NCBI RefSeq assembly: GCF_002813695.1
Contig: NZ_CP017768.1
Span: forward strand, 744,001 to 808,000
Source: Methanobacterium subterraneum
Lineage (GTDB): Archaea > Methanobacteriota > Methanobacteria > Methanobacteriales > Methanobacteriaceae
Length of the DNA: 64,000 nt
Direction: 5' to 3'
Position 1 is the stretch's first letter. Each line of letters starts with the position of its first letter. Under the pieces are notes generated by a model. It saw nothing but the letters and a program-made list of their open reading frames with translations, was not told where the DNA came from and made no database searches. Shown here piece by piece: positions 1 through 9,120 of this stretch. The translations under genes were made by a program, and so were the position numbers.

Positions 1-2
1 AT

Positions 3-1616
3 CATCTAAGAAACTATGAGAAGGCTATTTACTGCTATAATAAATCTCTTGAACACAATCCTAATTACCATAAGGCTTGGAATTATAAAGGCATAGCATT
101 TTGTAGTTTAGGAAAGCACAATGAGGCTATCCGATGCTATAATGAAGGATTAAAAATTGATTCTACTTACCAATGGTTTAAGATAAATAAAGGTCGCGCA
201 TTCCATCTAAAAGGTGAATATTCAAAGGCAGTGCAGTGTTTTGATGAGGTACTTGAAAGTGAACCTGATAATGAAGATGCTAAACTAAATAAAATTTTAT
301 CAACGATTTATTTAGGAAGTTTAGATAAAAAAGAGATAGAAGAGTTATACAATCAAATATTGGAAGATTTTGAAATAATTAGTAATAAAAAAATAAGGGA
401 TGAAAAAGTTTTAGAATTAGAAGCCCATAAAGCAGTTATACTTAAATTAAAAGACCAATATAAACTAATATTAGACAAAAAAGATGATTGCCAAGAAGTT
501 TTAGATAATTACCTAAGTCCAAGGGATAATCCTATGGATGACAATTTTTTAATGGTTTTAAGAAGATGGAATTCTTGGACACCTGCAATAATTACTGATA
601 CTGAATCTAATATGGGTGGCGGTTATTTCTTATTTTGGGAAGGTAAAGGCATTGTAATTGATCCGGGATTTGATTTTCTGTATAATTTCCTTCATAAAGA
701 AAAATTAAGGATTTATGATGTTAATGCTGTAATTATTACTCATGCACATATAGATCACTGTGTTGATTTTGAAGCACTCCTTACACTCATATATGAATAT
801 AATGATTCTTTAGAACATAAAAAGAAGTTCATGGATACAATTGATGATAAAATAGATCATGAAATTGAAGAGCTTGAAATTGAAGAATTTAATAAAGATT
901 TAGATGGGAAAAAAAAGAAAATAGATGTTTTTTTAAATCTGGGGGCCATGAAAAAATTTTTAGGCTGGATACCTGTTGATGAAAAAGATAAAAACGCTAA
1001 GATTAAGAGAATATATCCACTTGAACCTGGCATTACACACGATTTAGAGGATTATAATCTCAAATTAAAGATTAAAAAGGCAATACATAACGATATTTTA
1101 ACGAAAACATACTCAACAGGATTGCTAGTTGAATTATATGGTAAAGCTGGATATGATAAGAAAAACCCTTTTAAAATCGGATTCACAAGTGATACTAGAC
1201 ATGCTGATGAAATTGTAGCTCAATACAAAAATGTGGATGTTCTTGTTCCCCATTTAGGTTCAATCGATGAAAACGACTTTAATCCATTGTCCAAAAAAAG
1301 AGATCAAAATCACTTGAAACTTAAAGGTGTTATATCTGCCATATCTAAATCACAAGCAAAATTAGCTGTAATTTCCGAGTTTGGCGAAGAATTAGGTGAA
1401 TCCAGAATTGATTTAGTTGATGCTCTCAACGGAGCATTTGAAATTACTAGGTGTTTAACAGGGGATATAGGTCTCAAAGTTAAAATTCCAGAATTATCAA
1501 TTAAATGCCAGGGATGTAATATATTTGTGAACAGAAATAGAATCATTGAAGGAATAGACCATAGTTCTGAAGATAAAGGTGTTGTATACTATTGCCCGGA
1601 TTGTAATCAAACATAA
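3..1616 (+). CDS. TPR-repeat metallo-beta-lactamase fold protein with C-terminal zinc ribbon (5' end outside window)
   Basis: The frame is open from base 3, so the gene begins before the window. The first ~80 codons seen are tetratricopeptide repeats (NYEKAIYCYNKSLEHNPNY, HNEAIRCYNEGLKIDSTY, YSKAVQCFDEVLESEPDN). The middle is a metallo-beta-lactamase fold with the THAHIDH metal motif near base 740 and a later TSDTRHAD segment near 1190 that likely supplies further ligands. The end carries two CxxC pairs (CQGC and CPDC), a probable zinc ribbon. The MBL part suggests a hydrolase, perhaps nuclease or phosphodiesterase, and the TPR part protein binding; the substrate cannot be told. It sits just upstream of restriction genes, so a defence role is possible but only inferred. 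Confidence 0.75.
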   Translation, partial: HLRNYEKAIYCYNKSLEHNPNYHKAWNYKGIAFCSLGKHNEAIRCYNEGLKIDSTYQWFKINKGRAFHLKGEYSKAVQCFDEVLESEPDNEDAKLNKILSTIYLGSLDKKEIEELYNQILEDFEIISNKKIRDEKVLELEAHKAVILKLKDQYKLILDKKDDCQEVLDNYLSPRDNPMDDNFLMVLRRWNSWTPAIITDTESNMGGGYFLFWEGKGIVIDPGFDFLYNFLHKEKLRIYDVNAVIITHAHIDHCVDFEALLTLIYEYNDSLEHKKKFMDTIDDKIDHEIEELEIEEFNKDLDGKKKKIDVFLNLGAMKKFLGWIPVDEKDKNAKIKRIYPLEPGITHDLEDYNLKLKIKKAIHNDILTKTYSTGLLVELYGKAGYDKKNPFKIGFTSDTRHADEIVAQYKNVDVLVPHLGSIDENDFNPLSKKRDQNHLKLKGVISAISKSQAKLAVISEFGEELGESRIDLVDALNGAFEITRCLTGDIGLKVKIPELSIKCQGCNIFVNRNRIIEGIDHSSEDKGVVYYCPDCNQT

Positions 1617-1714
1617 AAACATTTTTTTCAACAGTTATTGAGCTATTGAAATTCACAAATAAGAGATTAAAATAATAATAACTAAAGTTAAATATAATTA
1701 TTGGGGGATTACAA

Positions 1715-2230
1715 ATGGCACAAATAACTAAATGTCTAAACGAATGGAATGCCACAGTGGAAGCATTAGGGCAAGGAAAACAAACAATCCTTATTAGAAA
1801 CTATAACACTACTTTACCTAATTTTATTCTTTATCCAACTGTTAGTTATGCCCTTAAAGATAACTACTTAGAAAGTTTCCAACCGAAATACAGGGATTTT
1901 GTGGAAGAAAACGCCCTTCCTCTAAAAGAAAACAGTAAATTCCTGGTCAAATACTTTGCAAAAGTTGAAAAAGTCATTGAAAAACCTGTTTCTCGTGTAG
2001 GATCTTTAAAAAACTATTATATCTGGACCAGTGAACATGTTAAGTCATATATGAATACTCCAAAGGCAAAGGTCTGGATTTTGAGAGTTTATGAACTTAA
2101 AGAACCTGTTATGGCTGAGCGTACTAGGGGTATGAGGTATGCTAATTTATTAGAGCCTGTGTCGCTAGAAGGAATTAAACCTGTTCTAACTGACTCTGAA
2201 TTTATAAAGATTATGAACAAAATTGAATGA
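1715..2230 (+). CDS. DUF1802 family protein
   Basis: A 171-aa protein opening with ITKCLNEWNATVEALGQG and containing a TILIRNYN segment and a FILYPT segment. This is the pattern I know from DUF1802 proteins (a core 'leucine-W-x-V-x-A-L-x-x-G-x-Q' start, then 'LLRKGG' and 'LFPT'). Their biochemical function is unknown to me. The ATG follows a GGGGGAT SD at 1703-1709. Its end overlaps the next gene's upstream region, so the two are very likely co-transcribed and translationally coupled. The partner is a modification-dependent endonuclease candidate, which suggests an accessory part of that system. Confidence 0.6.
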   Translation: MAQITKCLNEWNATVEALGQGKQTILIRNYNTTLPNFILYPTVSYALKDNYLESFQPKYRDFVEENALPLKENSKFLVKYFAKVEKVIEKPVSRVGSLKNYYIWTSEHVKSYMNTPKAKVWILRVYELKEPVMAERTRGMRYANLLEPVSLEGIKPVLTDSEFIKIMNKIE

Positions 2231-2241
2231 GGGTGTTATTT

Positions 2242-3246
2242 TTGACTGTTTGGTTGGTACGTGCAGGTAAATTTGGTGAAAGAGAAGATATTGCCTTAAA
2301 TAATAATTTAGCAGCTATTGGGTGGGTAGAAATGCCCGATATGTCCAATATAAAATCTAGGGATGAACTTAGAGATTTATATCAAAAAACATATCCCGAT
2401 AAAAAGAAAAATGCTGCATCAAACCAAATTGGGCAAATATGGGCCTTAATTAGTCGCATTAAACCCGGTGATCTTGTAGTAATGCCTTCCAAAGCCAAAG
2501 CATCCATCTCTATTGGGGAAGCTACCGGCCCTTACAAATACCGTACTGATCTTCCTGAAAATTCCAGACATACCATTCCCGTAAACTGGATAAAAACAGA
2601 TATACCTAGAACCGCCTTTGATCAAGATCTACTCTATTCATTAGGTGCTTTTATGACAGTTTGCCAAATAAAACGTAACAATGCCGAAGTACGCATTAAA
2701 AAAATTATGCAAGGAAAGACTCCTGGAGGAAATGGTAATGGTGGAGGACAAGAGCCAGATGAGTTTGATATTGAACAAGCTGCCCGAGACCAAATTACCA
2801 ACCATGTTAAAATCCATTTTAAAGGTCATGAACTGTCGAGATTGGTTGAGGCAGTTTTACAAGCTCAGGGTTATGTGACTGAAAATGCCAAACCAGGACC
2901 AGATGGTGGTGTTGATATACTTGCAGGTACAGGTCCCATGGGGTTTGGCGAACCTAAAATGTGTGTTCAGGTTAAATCTTCAGAGTCCCCTGTTGATGTA
3001 ACTGTTCTTAGAGGTCTTAAAGGATCTATGACTAACTTTGGTGCTCAACAAGGGTTATTAGTTTCATGGGGAGGCTTCACCAGAGCAGTTTTAGAAGAAG
3101 CCCGGAAAAGTTTCTTCAATGTCAGACTATGGGATTCAGATGATCTCATTAAATCCATACTCAAAAATTATGATGATTTATCAGATTCCTTCCAAGCGGA
3201 ATTACCCTTAAAACGTATTTGGGCATTAGTAGTTGAGGAAGAATAA
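2242..3246 (+). CDS. Mrr-type restriction endonuclease with N-terminal EVE-like domain
   Basis: About 334 aa. Residues ~1-135 (TVWLVRAGKFGEREDIAL, then WALISRIKPGDLVVMPSK) look like an EVE/PUA-type domain, a fold used to read modified DNA bases. After a Gly-rich linker (GGNGNGGGQ) comes an Mrr_cat PD-(D/E)XK nuclease: LVEAVLQAQGY, GPDGGVDI (~residue 219) and CVQVKSS (~240) give the D-QxK active site. A longer frame starts at ATG 2227, but TTG 2242 is better because GAGGGTG at 2229-2235 is an SD 6 nt upstream. Expected role: type IV-like cleavage of modified foreign DNA. Family call is firm, target inferred. Confidence 0.82.
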   Translation: MTVWLVRAGKFGEREDIALNNNLAAIGWVEMPDMSNIKSRDELRDLYQKTYPDKKKNAASNQIGQIWALISRIKPGDLVVMPSKAKASISIGEATGPYKYRTDLPENSRHTIPVNWIKTDIPRTAFDQDLLYSLGAFMTVCQIKRNNAEVRIKKIMQGKTPGGNGNGGGQEPDEFDIEQAARDQITNHVKIHFKGHELSRLVEAVLQAQGYVTENAKPGPDGGVDILAGTGPMGFGEPKMCVQVKSSESPVDVTVLRGLKGSMTNFGAQQGLLVSWGGFTRAVLEEARKSFFNVRLWDSDDLIKSILKNYDDLSDSFQAELPLKRIWALVVEEE

Positions 3247-3288
3247 TTAGGTTACTAAATATTCATTAACACCGAAATGGAGATTTCT

Positions 3289-4239
3289 ATGAATAATAAA
3301 GATTTCGCCAGACTTTTAATGGAAGAAGTTGTAGATAGTAATCCACCTGATTCAAGAGGATTTATAAGTGAAAATGGAATTGATGATTCCAATCTTAATG
3401 ATGCAGATGAAATATGGAAAGCCTTTGTAAGATATAATATTGATGCATACGGCGTGAGATCTGGCACAGTATGGAAATATTGGAATCTAACATCTGATGA
3501 AGCTATTCTCAAACAAAGGACAAAATTAATAGAAAAAATTCAAAAACTTCAAGGCCTTAAATGCTATTCTAATTTTACATTTCACTGCCCAGTAACCTAT
3601 GCTAGTGGAGAATTTTTTAATGGTGATAAATGTTATTTGAAAGGTTCTTTGGAATCTTGTCCAGTTATTGAGCTTATCAAGGAACTTAAATGGCACAGAG
3701 CACATTATAGAGTTGCAAAAATATTAGTTGAAGATGCCAAACGCTTACTAATTGAAGATGAATTTGGTACTAAGAATCAAAACCTAAATGATATTCTCCA
3801 TGGAATATTTCAAAAATATCCGAATAATGAACAAGGAAGGACTCTAGCAACTAAAGAATTGCTATCAAAATTTGATGATATTAAAGGATACGGAAATCCG
3901 CCTAAAGTTATAACCTGGTTTTTCTCTGAAATGAGTAGCCCTGTCCATCAGGTTAATCATTGGCCTAATCTAGATCACCGGCAACTTTCACCAGTTGACA
4001 CTCATGTGCAACGTTTAATGGTTCGTTTTGGTTTCATTGATAGTAAAGATGCTTCGAATAAGAATATAGAAATTGAATTATCAAAACTTTACCCGGATGA
4101 ACCTAGAAAGCTTGACCATGGATTGTATAGGTTAGGTGCAGATTTAGAAGAAGGAATATGTGCAAAAACTCCTAATTGTGAACTTTGCAAGGAAAAACAT
4201 CCTAAATTATTTGAAAATTGTCAGGCTAGGCAAATATGA
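3289..4239 (+). CDS. HhH-GPD superfamily DNA glycosylase-like Fe-S protein
   Basis: About 316 aa. The core has IKGYGNPPKVITWFF (helix-hairpin-helix-like region) followed by LSPVDTHVQRLMVRFGF, the classic 'VDTHV.R...R.G' segment carrying the catalytic aspartate (~residue 236) of endonuclease III-type glycosylases. The C-terminus has four cysteines in CAKTPNCELCKEKHPKLFENC-like spacing (C-x5-C-x2-C-x9-C), close to the Endo III 4Fe-4S loop. A longer frame opens at ATG 3277, but GGAG at 3279-3282 supports ATG 3289. It ends convergently with the McrC-like gene, overlapping 19 nt. Likely removes an altered base; which base is unknown. Its setting between Mrr and McrBC suggests a defence rather than household role. 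Confidence 0.65.
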   Translation: MNNKDFARLLMEEVVDSNPPDSRGFISENGIDDSNLNDADEIWKAFVRYNIDAYGVRSGTVWKYWNLTSDEAILKQRTKLIEKIQKLQGLKCYSNFTFHCPVTYASGEFFNGDKCYLKGSLESCPVIELIKELKWHRAHYRVAKILVEDAKRLLIEDEFGTKNQNLNDILHGIFQKYPNNEQGRTLATKELLSKFDDIKGYGNPPKVITWFFSEMSSPVHQVNHWPNLDHRQLSPVDTHVQRLMVRFGFIDSKDASNKNIEIELSKLYPDEPRKLDHGLYRLGADLEEGICAKTPNCELCKEKHPKLFENCQARQI

Positions 4240-6056
4240 ATTAAAATTTCTTTAATAAATTTTTCAATCTTCTCTTCTTCTTTTGAATCCATCGAACCTG
4301 GTGTTAGAGGAAATGCACCAACAGAAGGAACAATATATGATTGATTTTTCTTGAAAATTTTACATTCATGTCCTGGATACAGAACATAGGCTCCTAATGT
4401 GTTTTTAATAGCGTCTTTGTAAGTATGCATTTTATAAATATCAGCATATTTGTATATACGCTTTTCTTGCTCTTCCTTATCACGTATATCCACATCAGTA
4501 TCTTCTATTACAATATCAGAACGATACTTAGCATCAAAATGAATAAACTTAATTCCATCATCTGTTTCGATGTGCAAAGTGTAATCTGGTTGCAAACCTA
4601 AAGAATAAGATGAATAATCACCCTTACTTTTCTGAAATTTTCTATTATAAAGTAATTTAACAAATACTACTTCTCCTTTAACATCAATTTCAAAGGTTTG
4701 TACAGAATTAACTCCCCTCTTAAATTCAATTTTCCAGTCTTTATCCTCTTCTATGTCAAATATATTATCGTATTCAGGATCTTTTAATGCTAAGCTACTT
4801 AAAATTTTAAAGAGTTTAATATAACACCAGTACTCATAAAGTTCATATAAACGGCGTTGGTATCCTTCTATTAATTCATAAATTTCATCTAAATGATGAT
4901 AGAATGATGATTCGAGCACTGTAAAGTATCTTAAAATATCCCTGTATCCTTCCCTTTTTTGCAGTACCTGTGAATTTGAAGGGAAATATTCAAGTTCCCC
5001 CACATCATCCAACCAGTTATCAAGAAGATAATCACGTATAATTTCTTGATATTCCCTTGTTTTATCAAGGGGGTATCCTCTAATGTCATTTTCATCCATA
5101 TAGGCGACCATCTTATCAATTAGATTTTCCAATATTTCCAGAAAATACTTAACAAAACGATTTTCAGGAGTATCTAATACATCATAGTAACTAGTCTGGC
5201 TAATTTTATATGGCAAATAATTATTCATGACTTCTGGCCAATTATCAGGAGTTTTATCAGTTTTAAATAAATTTGCCGAATCTGAAACCATGTTTAAAAT
5301 ATCGTTTCCACCTATAGTCTGTGCTAAAGATAGGGGAACAGTTTCTCGGGATCTGGCAAGAACCATATTAGGGTCTCGTCTTATATGTTCATATGATGTG
5401 AGAAGGTTTTCAGGCCTAAACAGATATTCTAGAAATAGAAAATCTTCGTATAAGGTTGTTCTTAATCGTTCTGCGATTCTGTATGGATCGAAAAATGGTA
5501 AAGAAGAATTAAATAGTATACCTGCAGCTGCTTCACAGATATCAGCAATCATAGCGGGGTAATGAGGTTCATATCCAATTTTTTTAGAACGTATCTCAAA
5601 GGGAACACTTTGAGATTCAAGCCCATCTAATTCAATATCAAAAAATGATTTACCAACATAACTTCCAGTGTTTAAGGTTCCCCCGTAAAAACCTTTTTCA
5701 TGAATAAATTGATCAAAGATTAAATTTTTAATTTCATTTGATTCATTATTTTTAAAAAGCGAAGGAAAAATAAGGTTCTCATAGGAAATTTCAGGTTCAA
5801 AAAATAGCTTATATTTAGTTTCTTCCAGTAAAATTATATTTGCGGATTCATTAGACGGATTTACTTTATATTGAATAGCAGTTTTGTTATTATCATCCTT
5901 GGCTTCAGGAATGTTTTTAAGAGTAACATTTTGAGTATTATGGATTAAAACACAATCGGATGGGATCATGGTTTTGTAAATAGGTTTCAAAGTCAAGGTA
6001 CCCATAACCATACCTTCTTCTGATTTAAAACAAATTTTTATTTCTTGTTCTGTCAT
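4221..6056 (-). CDS. McrC-like protein (DUF2357 plus PD-(D/E)XK nuclease)
   Basis: A 611-aa protein directly behind the McrB-like gene, one base after its stop, with almost no SD of its own, so translation is probably coupled. The N-terminal and central regions resemble DUF2357/McrC-like proteins (IGYEPHYPAMIADICEAA, LDTPENRFVKYFLEILENL). The C-terminal part holds a PD-(D/E)XK nuclease: PDYTLHIETDDGIKFIHF followed by DAKYR (~residues 485-510), where D and DAK are expected catalytic residues. In McrBC systems this subunit cuts DNA after being driven by the McrB NTPase. Full length, no visible damage. Confidence 0.78.
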   Translation of the reverse strand: MTEQEIKICFKSEEGMVMGTLTLKPIYKTMIPSDCVLIHNTQNVTLKNIPEAKDDNNKTAIQYKVNPSNESANIILLEETKYKLFFEPEISYENLIFPSLFKNNESNEIKNLIFDQFIHEKGFYGGTLNTGSYVGKSFFDIELDGLESQSVPFEIRSKKIGYEPHYPAMIADICEAAAGILFNSSLPFFDPYRIAERLRTTLYEDFLFLEYLFRPENLLTSYEHIRRDPNMVLARSRETVPLSLAQTIGGNDILNMVSDSANLFKTDKTPDNWPEVMNNYLPYKISQTSYYDVLDTPENRFVKYFLEILENLIDKMVAYMDENDIRGYPLDKTREYQEIIRDYLLDNWLDDVGELEYFPSNSQVLQKREGYRDILRYFTVLESSFYHHLDEIYELIEGYQRRLYELYEYWCYIKLFKILSSLALKDPEYDNIFDIEEDKDWKIEFKRGVNSVQTFEIDVKGEVVFVKLLYNRKFQKSKGDYSSYSLGLQPDYTLHIETDDGIKFIHFDAKYRSDIVIEDTDVDIRDKEEQEKRIYKYADIYKMHTYKDAIKNTLGAYVLYPGHECKIFKKNQSYIVPSVGAFPLTPGSMDSKEEEKIEKFIKEILIHICLA

Positions 6057-6057
6057 T

Positions 6058-9042
6058 TTAACCAGTAAACGCTACATATCGTTTTTCAGATAATCTTTTC
6101 AGCATTTTATCAAGCTTTTGAGCTGAACAGGGGAAAATGATTTCATCAGATTCATTGCAAAGTTCCCTTAAATTTTTAAGAACAGAGTCTAATTCCCGCT
6201 GAGAACCATGGAGCTTTGGCAACATCTTTTGTAGTATTTGTGTGTCAAAGTAACGTTCCCAATTTTCCCAAACATCAGGTTGGCCTTCATATTTCCAGGA
6301 GACTACCATGAAACGTATGATCTCATTTATGGTACGGAAACCAAAATCAAAATCTGCTTCTTTTAAAACTTCCTGGAATTCATTGATTCTTGAAGCTAGT
6401 AAATCCCAGATTAGTAGATCATTCTGAGTTCGTACATGATTTATTATATTTTTAAGATTGTTGATGTTTTGATCACGTAATTTAACGTCTGATAATGGAT
6501 TTAAAAGATAATCCATATCTCCTTTAACGTTATACTTTGGAGAATTTGACATATAATCTGCAGCTGGTTGCGTGAGGAATTCTAAAGTGTTTGCCCGATC
6601 AAGTACTTTAGGACTGAACATATAGGTTGTTTCATCCACATTAACCGTTCCAATCACGAATAGGTTAGACGGAAGTTTGATTTTTGTAGGTGGGGTTGTT
6701 AAATTCTCATTGGAATGTAATTCTATGTCTTCATCACTTTCCATGGCTGATAAAAAATCCGAAAAATATCTTTCAACATGTGAAAGGTTCATTTCATCTA
6801 AAATCAAAAAGTATGGTTCATCCCCATCTTTTTTTGCTGATAAAATAAGATTTAGAGCACGAGTATCATTGTATTTTCCGGTGATAACATTATAAAATCC
6901 AATAATATGACGATTTTCTGTCCAGTTAGCTCCAACCGGGACGATTTCATATTTAACTTTATCATTAAACCCACTAACTTCTATAATTCCTTTTTCAATC
7001 AAGTCTGGAAGTAAATCTCTTACTTGATCATTAGGATAGGTACCTACACTATTCATGATAGTAGATAAATATTTGTTAGCTTCTTTTTTAGTGAGGTATT
7101 TTTCAGCCAATTCCTCATTAATAACTAAAGGAGTATCATTTTCATCTCTAAGATATTGAGCAAAAAGCTGCGCTACCTTCGTTTTCCCAGTTCCAGAATT
7201 ACCAGTTAAAATAACGAATGGTTTCACTTTCAATGAAAGAAGAAAATTCTCGACTAGTTTATAATCGAAAAAGTACCCCTGTTCTGCTAAATCTTCAAAA
7301 AATGTTGTTTTCACAGCCGTACCCCCATTCTTATCAGGTTCTAAAAGTAAATACATTCCAAATAATTCTTTAAAGTCTGAAATTATTTCTTGGTTAGATG
7401 GTAAGTTGTTTTTATTGTATTCTTTTCCAAAAATAGTTCTATTTCCAAAATCTTCATCAAAAACATCTAAGTTTCTAATTAAACCCGATTTTTTTATTTG
7501 ATGTCTCACATCTTCTACATGGCTTTGAATGTATTGTTCAAGGTCTTCATCTGAATATTCACCTAATTTATTAATTAACAATTTTTGGGCGTAAGTTTCT
7601 CCCTGTTGTAATGAAATGCGAACACTTTCTAAATCTTCATTAAACCAGAAACCGAGGAAATGCTGATCCCACGGACCATTAATATCTTTATTATCCTTGT
7701 TTTCAACGTAAATGTAAGGTTTTCTGTACCAGTTGCCATGATATTGATAATAAGCAACAGATTTATACTCATTTTCTGGATTAATTAAATTAATTATGTC
7801 ATCCAGAGATCGAGAAATGTCAAAAAAAGCTTTACCCACATCATGACCTTGAACTGGCTGGTTTCTAGACTTGGCCACAGGTAAATTATTAAATATAAAC
7901 TCAAGAGGTGTTCTAATATCCACAGATGGTTGGCCTTTAATATCTATCAAATTCTCAATTTCATCAAAAACTACGGAATATTCAGCATTTTTTTTCAGAT
8001 ATGCGTTTTTGATGCGATTCCATCGGTCTTCGTTTAGTGCAGCTAATGTTTGTCTATAAAATAATTGCTGAGTAAAATTAACATCTTCTGTTATTAGCCA
8101 TTCAATTTCTCTTAAATGCCAGAAATATTCGAATATACCTGGATTTTCAGGATCTAGGGGACTTATATAATCACTTTTCACGATCCCTATTCCTTTTGAT
8201 TTTCGAAACCCGGCATTAGCCACTATAATATCGCCTTTTTTTAAGTTGTGAGTGAAATCCCATACCATCCGCGCTGCCGAGCTTGGGTCTGTTTCTGAAT
8301 TTGAATAAAAGTTGGTCAATGCATTTTTCAATTCATTAATATTGGCAAAGTCTAGGTAACTTTGAGAATCATGAAGCCATCCTATACCAATAAATCCATT
8401 ATCTCTAAAAAGTGGCCATAATTTGTCTTGTTCTCCTGTTGAAACACTTCCTGGAGTTATTTGCCAAACTTTGGGTAGTTTATGGATGAGCTCATTATAC
8501 AAATTTAACATTTGATTTAAATCTGCAATTAATAGATCTTCAGTAGGTAAATTGTTTGAATAATAAGTTTTAGAACAAATATTGCCTTTTTCCAAACGTT
8601 TATACCTATGGTCTGGACCTAAATCAGATAATTCATCTGTTTCAAAATTTTCTGGAATGCTTAACTTACTTTGTATTTTTAATGCTCTATTCAATAATTG
8701 GGTTCCAAGTTCTTCACTTTTAAGGTTATTTAGATTTCCTATGCTCTGATTTAGGGTTAAGTAAACTTTTTCTGTGTTTTCTGAAAAAATATATAGTACA
8801 TAATATCCTGATTCTAAACCTTTGCTAATATCAGGATTAAATATATCCACATAAGGTGATTCGGCCCAATTACCTGAACCAGGATATCCAATACATTTAT
8901 AATTATCTATAACTTTAATATTATTTGATAAATTATCTGGAAACTCTTTTTTTATCAGCTTTACCAGTGGGTTATCGACATAATTTTCTTTTCTAGCTGA
9001 TTGATAATCACTAAAAATTTTTTCCATGAACTCTTTTAACAT
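6058..9042 (-). CDS. McrB-like AAA+ NTPase with MrcB_N and EVE-like reader domains
   Basis: About 994 aa. Order: MrcB_N-like domain (residues ~1-170; YPGSGNWAESPYVDIF, then GYYVLYIFSENTEKVYLTLN); EVE-like domain (~199-370; LWPLFRDNGFIGIGWL, LKKGDIIVANAGFRKSKGIG); a second MrcB_N-like stretch (~420-560; YHGNWYRKPYIYV, SVRISLQQGETYAQKLL); AAA+ domain with Walker A GNSGTGKTK (~615), Walker B FLILDEMNLSH (~749) and GTVNVDETTYMFSPKVLDRA (~805). ATG 9042 is preferred to ATG 9072 because GGGGATT lies just upstream. This is the motor and target-recognition subunit of a type IV restriction complex. The duplicate reader domains are unusual. Confidence 0.85.
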   Translation of the reverse strand: MLKEFMEKIFSDYQSARKENYVDNPLVKLIKKEFPDNLSNNIKVIDNYKCIGYPGSGNWAESPYVDIFNPDISKGLESGYYVLYIFSENTEKVYLTLNQSIGNLNNLKSEELGTQLLNRALKIQSKLSIPENFETDELSDLGPDHRYKRLEKGNICSKTYYSNNLPTEDLLIADLNQMLNLYNELIHKLPKVWQITPGSVSTGEQDKLWPLFRDNGFIGIGWLHDSQSYLDFANINELKNALTNFYSNSETDPSSAARMVWDFTHNLKKGDIIVANAGFRKSKGIGIVKSDYISPLDPENPGIFEYFWHLREIEWLITEDVNFTQQLFYRQTLAALNEDRWNRIKNAYLKKNAEYSVVFDEIENLIDIKGQPSVDIRTPLEFIFNNLPVAKSRNQPVQGHDVGKAFFDISRSLDDIINLINPENEYKSVAYYQYHGNWYRKPYIYVENKDNKDINGPWDQHFLGFWFNEDLESVRISLQQGETYAQKLLINKLGEYSDEDLEQYIQSHVEDVRHQIKKSGLIRNLDVFDEDFGNRTIFGKEYNKNNLPSNQEIISDFKELFGMYLLLEPDKNGGTAVKTTFFEDLAEQGYFFDYKLVENFLLSLKVKPFVILTGNSGTGKTKVAQLFAQYLRDENDTPLVINEELAEKYLTKKEANKYLSTIMNSVGTYPNDQVRDLLPDLIEKGIIEVSGFNDKVKYEIVPVGANWTENRHIIGFYNVITGKYNDTRALNLILSAKKDGDEPYFLILDEMNLSHVERYFSDFLSAMESDEDIELHSNENLTTPPTKIKLPSNLFVIGTVNVDETTYMFSPKVLDRANTLEFLTQPAADYMSNSPKYNVKGDMDYLLNPLSDVKLRDQNINNLKNIINHVRTQNDLLIWDLLASRINEFQEVLKEADFDFGFRTINEIIRFMVVSWKYEGQPDVWENWERYFDTQILQKMLPKLHGSQRELDSVLKNLRELCNESDEIIFPCSAQKLDKMLKRLSEKRYVAFTG

Positions 9043-9120
9043 CACTAATCCCCAATATTTATGAACAATCACATGATAAATAAAGTTAGGGTTTTAATAT
9101 AAACATATATTGGGGATAAC
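9043..9120. promoter_or_regulatory. Divergent promoter between McrB-like gene and 350-aa gene
   Basis: Only 78 bp separate the two divergent start codons. Both starts are preceded by nearly the same SD block, TGGGGAT, at about 9047-9054 (reverse) and 9110-9116 (forward). The centre is AT-rich (TTTTAATATAAACATATAT) and could hold TATA elements for both directions. The shared short promoter implies linked expression of the McrBC-like operon and the unknown gene. Confidence 0.5.

Noticed and set aside
4931..5562. Open frames on either strand inside the McrC-like gene
   Set aside because: They lie fully within a well-supported long gene, lack SD sites and give no recognisable protein.
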